In this document: positions 30,796-37,146 of the stretch, one piece after another
Numbering within the stretch: position 1 is the stretch's first letter
Layout of the letters: every line of letters starts with the position of its first letter
Source of the DNA: an uncultured SAR324 cluster bacterium
Lineage (GTDB): Bacteria; SAR324; NAC60-12
Length of the DNA stretch: 37,146 bases
Direction: 5' to 3'
Assembly: GCA_902564345.1 (NCBI GenBank)
Contig: CACFAY010000011.1
Coordinates: 1-37,146, forward strand
Program-made: the position numbers and the translations under genes
The notes under the pieces: model-generated
Told to the model about the DNA's origin: nothing
Seen by the model: the letters and a program-made list of their open reading frames with translations, nothing else
The model's database searches: none

Positions 30796-33700
30796 TGTTT
30801 GTTTGAATCTGAACATTAAGCTTGCAGATGACAACAGTAACATTGCCATCACTAAAGCAAAACCATTAAATTGTCCTATTTGATTTCCGGAGACAATGAA
30901 GTCATCTTCCATAAAGTTAAGTCCTGAGGAAGGTCCATTTCCTCCTGAGTTATCTATAAATCCCAAAGTATTGGAATCATCTTCTTTTGTTTTGTCAAAA
31001 TTTCCAGCCTGAGTTATTTCCACAACCGTGATCTCTTTAGATGTTCCAAGTAAATTCCATTCAGAAGTCATGCTGCTCAATTGGGGTAAAGCAGAATATC
31101 CTCCATAATCGGCAATTTCAAAATTTGTAGGATTTGCAGGAGAATTCAGTTCAATCCAGAATCCTTCCCCAGCTTCAATGTTAGAGCTTAATTCAGAATA
31201 TCCTTTTTCTATATATATAGTACTTTCTTCACCACTTGTATAAAACTGCCATGCGCCATTTCGTCTTACCCAAACAGTTTTATAATCCCTGAAAAAGCTT
31301 CCAAAACTTGCTGGTGCAATTGATGAATATGCAGGAAGTGCGACAAGATTGCGAGATCCGTTCAATGCAACTGAAGCGGGGGTACTGTTTACATTTAATG
31401 TTTGACTTAAGGAAGATGGCAAATCATCTCCAATTCGGTATTGAGCAGTCCCCTGAGACAAACTTACGGAAGTTATATTGTCATATTCATTTGAAACTAA
31501 GAGGGATGCGTCTGATGATGTAGACTGGACAAATACTGGTTTTCCTAAAGATGTGTCAACTCCAACCCAAGTTCCAGTCACTGAGTATTCTGATAAAACT
31601 CCTGTACGTTGAGAAGTCCTGATAGTAGACCTGCTTCTAGACTGAGTCCTTGAATTGTTAGATGTATTTAAAGGTATCGTGAGGGTTATTTTATCAGCTT
31701 CCTGACTTACAGTACCTCCGGCACCTACTTCAGGTAAAACGTATTTTTCATTAGTTGAAACAGTCGTTAATACGGGATACATCAGGCCCTCATTGTTCAT
31801 GCTAACAGTGCTAGTGATACTCTCATCAGGGGCAAATGTGGATGTAATTTCTCGATCACTATTTACTGTTATGGTCGAACCTGTTGCCGCCTCCAAAGTA
31901 CTATCAGATATACCAGAACCCTGTACCTGAACGGAAGTATTTGAGTTAGTTATTGTACTGGTTATGCTACGGCTTACTCCATCATCAGCTGTCGCTGCTG
32001 AAATAGTGCTTACCACCATTCCACTCTTAACTTGGAGATCCATATTCGTAGATGAACTGAAAGTAGATAATACTGGTAAGGAATTTACAGGCAAAGTTTC
32101 GTAACTGGTAGAAGATGTACCATCAGTACCAATACTCGCTCCAAGAGTTCCACCTGTAACAGCCATGTTGGCAGTCACTCCATTACTAGTACTTATGGAA
32201 ACTGATAGTCCTGAATCTGTGCTTAAGCTTGATGTGGTGGTTGCTGAAGCTTCATCCACGTTGGATGTTGTTCTTCCAGAACCTCCACTGAGAGTAATTT
32301 CAATAACTGCTGAACCATCTGGACTTATTAAACTGGTAACCTGGGAGCTTATACCCGTCGATTCATCAGTTGTAGCCGGCTGAGAAATTTCAGAAATTCC
32401 ACTATCACTAATTACTACTTCTGATCCTTTAGGTGCTTTAACATTTGGTCCTGCTCCAGAGGAATCAACACCAACTGTGACCTCACCAACTGAACTAATA
32501 TTTGTAGAGAGTTGTGATCCCGTAGAAAGCGTCTGTAAGATGCTGATTGAAGCATCATCGTTCATATTAAAATCTGCACCCAGAGGAACATTTACTTTAG
32601 ACTCAGTTCCATCTTCAGTTTTAACTGTGCTGTAACCAGTACCATCGGTTTTCATGTCAATATTAAGTTCCGTCTCCCCTGATACAAGCTTATGGGCTTG
32701 AGCAACTTCTGGATCTGTAGAAGTAACATTTTCAAGAGTACTACCCTCAGGATATTTTGGTACAATTGCGCCAGTAACATTTGCTACAGCATTAATTTCA
32801 ACGATTGGCATGACCGTAACGGAAGTAGATCCGTATGCTGCAATCAGGTCATCATCAACGACTTCGAGACTAAACAGAAGAATAGTAACTTCAGAAATAT
32901 CTGGAGCAGAGAAATATGATATACTTTCACTTTCCCTTTCAATTGTAATATCAGTTCGCTGGCCAACATAATTCCATTTATATGAAACGATACGTCCAGT
33001 TGGGTCAGGGTCATAAGAAGCCGAACCGTCAAGAATCACTCTTGTCTTTTCATTTATTTTCTGGTCTTCACCAATTTGTACTATTGGACTGAGACCTTTC
33101 TGCAGGTCATCGTTGATATTGGTAAAAGTATATTTAAAAGCATGCAACCTGTTTGCTGAAGTGGAAGCGTAATTAGTGTCATCTGACTCCGTATAACCAA
33201 TAATTCGTACACTTACATCACCATCGACAACCGAATCATCCTCACCGGTAATGGTTACTTCCTGACTGCGGTTCCAATTAGCTGGAGTGAAAGTTAAAGA
33301 ATATTGATCAAGTGTTGCTTCCGTTAAGTCAGAGCTACTTAATACCACCTGTACATCACTTGATGGTCTGCTAAGGAGTTTAACTTCCATATTAGCAGTT
33401 TTTCGTTCACCTTCTGCCTCTGAAAGTAACCAGTTTGCACTTGTAACATATCTGTAAACACCATGAATATTATAGCCATAGGCACCTGTTTCTATAAATC
33501 CTATGCAGTTCTGAAGACATTCAACTCCTCCAGATGTACTAATTGAACCAATTGTATCTGTTGATGTAGTAAGTGTTATGTTCGAAACAGTACTTTCATC
33601 AGTCATACTAAGATCAGGTTCTCCATCAATTTCAATTATAGCAATCTCATTATTATTGTCCGATGTTATTAGAGTATCATCAAGCATCATCACGGCATCT

Positions 33701-36700
33701 GCGCTAAATATAGATGTTTGATTACTGGCGAATTTAATGCTTCCTCCTGCACTTTGCAGCAAGCCATTACTCATAATTAAAGCACTTTTCAATATTAAAT
33801 CAGCTTCTCCTGTTGAAATTCCCTCAGTGCTTTCATCAATTATTAAGCTTTCCTCCACTGTGAGATCGCTTTCTGCGCTTCCCAGAGTAAGGATAAATCC
33901 ATTTAAATCAAGCAATGCTATATTTAAAGGTTGATCGCTAGTCAAAGTTGTATCTTTTCCTAATTTCAAATTTGTTTGATAAAATACATAGGTTCCACCT
34001 AATTTGAAAAGAGAACTCCCAGTAACCCAAGTACTACCAGTGAAATCTATTGTGCCTGTTCCAGTCAACTCACCGCCACCAAGAAAGGAAAGTGTACCAC
34101 CAGTAGATGTAACTCCACCAGCACTAATATTCAGAGTAGAAAGCATTGTTATATCTGCATCTCCTGTAACTATAAACTCGTTTGGATTATCCACAATTAC
34201 AGCAGAAGAAATTTGCAGGTCTGTATTTGAATCAGCAAGGGTAAGTGTAAAGTCATTGAGTTCCAACTTATCAAATTCAATAGCTGTTTCACTAGCTATT
34301 GTGGTGTTATCATTCAGACTCAAAGTGGCAGATGAACTATCTAGGCTGCCACCAGTTTTTGTATAGTTACCACCAAGGCTAAAAATACTTTCTGCAAGAT
34401 TAAACTCAAATGATTCGGACTGAACTGTAGTATTTGTAAAACGAACTGTTCCCTCTGTTGACTCAAGCTTACCTTCGTTAAGGTTAACATTGCCTCCAAC
34501 ACTAAAGTCTGCATCCCCAGTATTGAGATGAACGTTCGCCTCCACTAATGAAAAATCCCCGCTGACTGCCAAATCGCTTGTGGCTGATCCCAGCTCAAGA
34601 GTATTATCTCCAAGATTAATCGATTTAACCGAAATTTCAGAATTACTGGTTATTTCCATGTCAGCTAATATTGTAGTTTCAGCGTCTAAGGTTTGCAGAA
34701 TCCCTCCCGTTTTAAAAATATCCCCACCTAACTCTAATTGAGCGTTATTTAGTCTCAGCAGACCTCCGGTCTGATTTATACCACCTGTAAATTTCAGGGA
34801 GGCATTATCTGAGATAATTCCACCATCGTCCACACTTAAAAGTCCTTTTAGATTTAAATCTGCTGAATTTGCAAAAATTTGTTCATCTGCTTGATCAAAG
34901 TTAATTGGCCCTCCGATTGTAAGCCCAGTTGTTTTAGAACCAAGAGTTAGAGTATTGTCATTCAACGCAATACCTAGTAGATACGATAAAGTATCGCTGG
35001 TTAACGTAAGGTTATCTGTAAGTTCCAAAATCGTTCCGTTTTCTGTGGAGGTCAAAGTACCACCAGATTTAAAATAATCGCCACCAAGTTTAAGAAAACT
35101 TGAAGTAACGTCCAGTTCACCTCCGGATTGGTTACCTCCTTTTTCAAGGGAAACAAATCCTCCTGTTGATGAGATTGCGCCATCTTCTATGTTAAGAATT
35201 TCCTCAAGAGTAATATCTGCCAAGCCTGAACTTAAATGTTCATTTGAATTGTTGAAGGTCATGTTGTCGGACACCGTCACATCACTATCTGCTGATCCCA
35301 GAGCAAGAATATGATCATTCAATATAAGTGTTTTAATCTCGATCTCTGTGTCGCTTGTATAAGTGGTATCGTCAGTCAGGTTCCATACCATATTTTCAAG
35401 ATTCATTGAGCCTCCTGCTTTTGATAAGGTCCCCTGTGTGTACCAGTGATTATCTTTTAACTCCAGTATTTTCCCTGCAGTCACTTGTATCTCGCTGTTA
35501 TTCCACCTGCCAATTGAAGATTTAATTTTAGTATCCTCTTGTGCATCAATTAAATTGCTTTCTTTGAAGTCAAAACTCCCACTGATTTGAGAATTTGATG
35601 AATCTAAGACCAGCTGACTATCATTTTCAAAAGTTAGTGTCCCGCCAAATAAGAGTTCTCCTTCTTCTCCACTTACTGTCATGGATTTTTGCTGAGGAAC
35701 TGAAATTGAGTTGGATATGTTGAGTAGAGTGTTGTCAGCCAACTGAAGATTTGAACTACCCTCGTGATCAAGATTTTCAACTAAGATTGTTGATGAATCG
35801 TGTATAATTTGGTCTCCAGAACATACAGAATTTTGATTCTGGGTTATTTGCAGTACTGCAGTAAGCACGTTTTGATCAATGTGGAGATGAGAAATTGATG
35901 TTGCATTATCTGCTAGCTTAAGTATTCCTCCATTCTGGTTCAGACTGATTGAATTATTTTCCAGACTTGAAAAATAACCACCGCCCTGCAGAGCAAGTTC
36001 AAGGTTGTTGATCTCAAGCTTATTTTCACCTTTGTAGGTAAGAATTCTTTCAGGAGCAATATATATCACTGAATTTGCAAGGTGACTAATATCTCCATCA
36101 ATTGTAGAATTATCTAAGACACACATTGTACCACCCATCAAATTTATATTTGCAGTAAGGTGACCTTTGAAATCCATTGTACCAGTCAAATTAAATGTGA
36201 GCCCACCAACAACTTCGAATATTGCGCTGTCTGTCATAGCAATTTGATTTTTAAAAGACAGTTCAATTTCTTCCTGCACCTTTGCAGTTATATTATTTAG
36301 TGTTAGTAAGGCATCTTGATTGTCCTGTAGAAGCTCAGTAATAAATACTAGACCTCTACTTCCTTCAGTTGAAAGAGTTGCTGCCGAGCTAACTATTAGA
36401 TTTTCAATATTAAATACGTACTGTTCGCTGTCAAAAATAAGTTTTAAGTCAGCACCAAGATTCAGGTTTGTAACTTTTGCTCCAGCACTTTTAACTTGTA
36501 TTCCTTTTCCTGATGAGCTGTCTGCTTGCACCATTACAAGCGCAACTGTAATGTCATCAGCAAAAATAATTGCTCCTTCAGAATTACTTAGGAGAACAGC
36601 GTTGGAATTCAGCATAGTTCCTTTGCCGAGAAAAGAAAGCTGGTACGAATTGATATCGATGACATCACCTAAATATGTCAAAGTCATTTCTGAGGCAACA

Positions 36701-37146
36701 TCAATATTAGAATCACCTGAAATTTTGATGTTTGAACCAATATTTGTATTATAATCAATATCGAGTAGGCCTCCTGATGCTAGTTCAAGTGTTCCATCAA
36801 TCAAGCTGTGATATTGAATTTGAGAGCTTACATTTGGTGGACTAAACTTAATAGTACCTCCAACTTTCAGGGTATCAGAAAGGCTTAAGGATCCTCCGTC
36901 AGTTCCTTTAATTTCAAGTTCTAAGTCAGATGGAACTTCAAAAGACTGTGTTACACTTAAAGTCTTACTACTGTCTAAATCCATTCTGGCATTTTTGCTG
37001 AGCACGATCTCTGTTGCAATCGTAGTATCCTGATCTAAATCAATCAATCCATCATTGAATATCAATTTCCCGCCACTAATAATATTATTCTCAGCATTCA
37101 GTTTCAGAACTCCTGATAGAGTAATGTTGTCATTTATATCAATAGT
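30448..37146 (-). CDS. Giant secreted repeat protein with Calx-beta-like, PKD and sorting-type tail (5'-partial)
   Basis: The track starts this ORF at a TTG (37065), but the frame is open for the remaining 27 codons to the window edge, so the N-terminus is missing and the protein exceeds 2230 residues. Its first ~1100 residues are beta-helix-like repeats with a 118-residue period (TLTLGSAESDL..., GGNYTKTGGSL). Then come a Calx-beta-like domain (DVQVVLSSSDLTEATLDQYS, TITGEDD), a PKD domain (DGSASYDPDPTGRIVSYKW), a long Ser/Thr-rich region, and a W-rich module (VWVRRNGAWQFY..GEGFWIEL). A tail (FNGFALVMAMLLLSSASLMFRFKQ) looks like a membrane anchor or sorting signal, yet the frame continues for 116 residues as a lipoprotein-like domain. 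It is probably a surface adhesin or matrix protein. Confidence 0.8.
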   Translation of the reverse strand, partial: TIDINDNITLSGVLKLNAENNIISGGKLIFNDGLIDLDQDTTIATEIVLSKNARMDLDSSKTLSVTQSFEVPSDLELEIKGTDGGSLSLSDTLKVGGTIKFSPPNVSSQIQYHSLIDGTLELASGGLLDIDYNTNIGSNIKISGDSNIDVASEMTLTYLGDVIDINSYQLSFLGKGTMLNSNAVLLSNSEGAIIFADDITVALVMVQADSSSGKGIQVKSAGAKVTNLNLGADLKLIFDSEQYVFNIENLIVSSAATLSTEGSRGLVFITELLQDNQDALLTLNNITAKVQEEIELSFKNQIAMTDSAIFEVVGGLTFNLTGTMDFKGHLTANINLMGGTMCVLDNSTIDGDISHLANSVIYIAPERILTYKGENKLEINNLELALQGGGYFSSLENNSISLNQNGGILKLADNATSISHLHIDQNVLTAVLQITQNQNSVCSGDQIIHDSSTILVENLDHEGSSNLQLADNTLLNISNSISVPQQKSMTVSGEEGELLFGGTLTFENDSQLVLDSSNSQISGSFDFKESNLIDAQEDTKIKSSIGRWNNSEIQVTAGKILELKDNHWYTQGTLSKAGGSMNLENMVWNLTDDTTYTSDTEIEIKTLILNDHILALGSADSDVTVSDNMTFNNSNEHLSSGLADITLEEILNIEDGAISSTGGFVSLEKGGNQSGGELDVTSSFLKLGGDYFKSGGTLTSTENGTILELTDNLTLTSDTLSYLLGIALNDNTLTLGSKTTGLTIGGPINFDQADEQIFANSADLNLKGLLSVDDGGIISDNASLKFTGGINQTGGLLRLNNAQLELGGDIFKTGGILQTLDAETTILADMEITSNSEISVKSINLGDNTLELGSATSDLAVSGDFSLVEANVHLNTGDADFSVGGNVNLNEGKLESTEGTVRFTNTTVQSESFEFNLAESIFSLGGNYTKTGGSLDSSSATLSLNDNTTIASETAIEFDKLELNDFTLTLADSNTDLQISSAVIVDNPNEFIVTGDADITMLSTLNISAGGVTSTGGTLSFLGGGELTGTGTIDFTGSTWVTGSSLFKLGGTYVFYQTNLKLGKDTTLTSDQPLNIALLDLNGFILTLGSAESDLTVEESLIIDESTEGISTGEADLILKSALIMSNGLLQSAGGSIKFASNQTSIFSADAVMMLDDTLITSDNNNEIAIIEIDGEPDLSMTDESTVSNITLTTSTDTIGSISTSGGVECLQNCIGFIETGAYGYNIHGVYRYVTSANWLLSEAEGERKTANMEVKLLSRPSSDVQVVLSSSDLTEATLDQYSLTFTPANWNRSQEVTITGEDDSVVDGDVSVRIIGYTESDDTNYASTSANRLHAFKYTFTNINDDLQKGLSPIVQIGEDQKINEKTRVILDGSASYDPDPTGRIVSYKWNYVGQRTDITIERESESISYFSAPDISEVTILLFSLEVVDDDLIAAYGSTSVTVMPIVEINAVANVTGAIVPKYPEGSTLENVTSTDPEVAQAHKLVSGETELNIDMKTDGTGYSTVKTEDGTESKVNVPLGADFNMNDDASISILQTLSTGSQLSTNISSVGEVTVGVDSSGAGPNVKAPKGSEVVISDSGISEISQPATTDESTGISSQVTSLISPDGSAVIEITLSGGSGRTTSNVDEASATTTSSLSTDSGLSVSISTSNGVTANMAVTGGTLGASIGTDGTSSTSYETLPVNSLPVLSTFSSSTNMDLQVKSGMVVSTISAATADDGVSRSITSTITNSNTSVQVQGSGISDSTLEAATGSTITVNSDREITSTFAPDESITSTVSMNNEGLMYPVLTTVSTNEKYVLPEVGAGGTVSQEADKITLTIPLNTSNNSRTQSRSRSTIRTSQRTGVLSEYSVTGTWVGVDTSLGKPVFVQSTSSDASLLVSNEYDNITSVSLSQGTAQYRIGDDLPSSLSQTLNVNSTPASVALNGSRNLVALPAYSSIAPASFGSFFRDYKTVWVRRNGAWQFYTSGEESTIYIEKGYSELSSNIEAGEGFWIELNSPANPTNFEIADYGGYSALPQLSSMTSEWNLLGTSKEITVVEITQAGNFDKTKEDDSNTLGFIDNSGGNGPSSGLNFMEDDFIVSGNQIGQFNGFALVMAMLLLSSASLMFRFKQTMLISISKSQKISSWQLMIFSAGMIMLVVACAPPQSDSTSETYDYMGSYDRVHSIWTWDDENSKWLAYSPKSSIADELEELGYTTFSTVEKGQGYWVRLSVSGIPTSLSHSEPPAI
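33860..35310 (-). repeat. Five clear 118-aa (354-nt) tandem repeats in the giant gene
   Basis: The motif ...LTLGSAxSDLTV... recurs at about 35290, 34940, 34590, 34235 and 33880. The same nucleotide landmark in copies 1, 3 and 5 lies exactly 708 nt apart each time, i.e. two 354-nt units. Each unit has the order LxLGSAxSDLxV, TGxADxxLxxxLN, STGGxxxF, GG and LGGxxxKTGG. Protein identity between units is moderate, so they are old rather than freshly expanded. Confidence 0.7.

Noticed and set aside
31308-36754. Plus-strand ORFs inside the giant gene (e.g. 34004-34366, 36320-36754)
   Set aside because: They are antisense shadows of the repeat-rich minus-strand gene; their Pro/Ser/Val-rich composition mirrors its codons.
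1-37146. CRISPR array, insertion sequence or integrase
   Set aside because: I looked for regularly spaced short repeats, transposase- or recombinase-like proteins and paired terminal inverted repeats and saw none.

Overview
The window is an AT-rich stretch (roughly one third G+C by eye) from a Gram-negative bacterium with lipoproteins, outer-membrane barrel proteins and a cytochrome c maturation gene. A DMSP-lyase-like cupin, a Pot-type ABC importer, an ALDH7, a hydroxyacid-oxoacid transhydrogenase and very large secreted repeat proteins suggest a marine, SAR324-like or deltaproteobacterial lineage. That placement is inference; the window holds no rRNA or other phylogenetic marker.

Layout. 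(1) At 1-161 (-) lies the N-terminus of a gene cut by the window edge. (2) 670-3992 (+) holds a FrlD-like sugar kinase, a FrlB-like SIS deglycase and an FMN-dependent 2-hydroxyacid dehydrogenase, which looks like an Amadori-compound (fructosamine) cluster. (3) 4133-8518 is bounded by two 30-nt direct repeats; the right one is the 3' end of a tRNA-Sec gene missing from the ORF track. Between them sit a cupredoxin-like lipoprotein, two MORN-repeat proteins and two other small envelope proteins, several sharing a near-identical signal peptide, and a transhydrogenase gene. (4) 8768-14999 (+) holds a LapA-like membrane protein broken by an A9 tract, ALDH7, and a complete spermidine/putrescine/opine-type ABC importer. 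(5) 15145-18020 (-) holds a DMSP-lyase-family cupin and a slipin/NfeD protease pair. (6) 18343-23820 carries housekeeping and envelope genes (coaE, bactofilin, ccmH, a WcaJ-like initiating glycosyltransferase) mixed with two proteins that look like degenerate kinases. (7) 24260-27781 holds an M43-like lipoprotein metalloprotease, ilvE, two 49-residue membrane proteins too short for the ORF track, and a small hypothetical gene. (8) 27909-37146 (-) is a three-gene secreted/outer-membrane operon: a giant repeat protein running off the window, a three-repeat beta-barrel protein and a small exported protein.

How the genes may work together (inference). The importer could bring in an Amadori or opine-like compound. 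FrlD and FrlB would release glucose-6-phosphate and an amino acid. If that amino acid is lysine, ALDH7 (aminoadipate semialdehyde oxidation) and the transhydrogenase (2-hydroxyglutarate/2-oxoglutarate) fit lysine breakdown. The most unusual items are the tRNA-Sec with its att-like direct repeat, the giant protein whose membrane-anchor tail is fused in frame to a complete lipoprotein, the homopolymer-split LapA gene, and the paired pseudo-kinase-like proteins.
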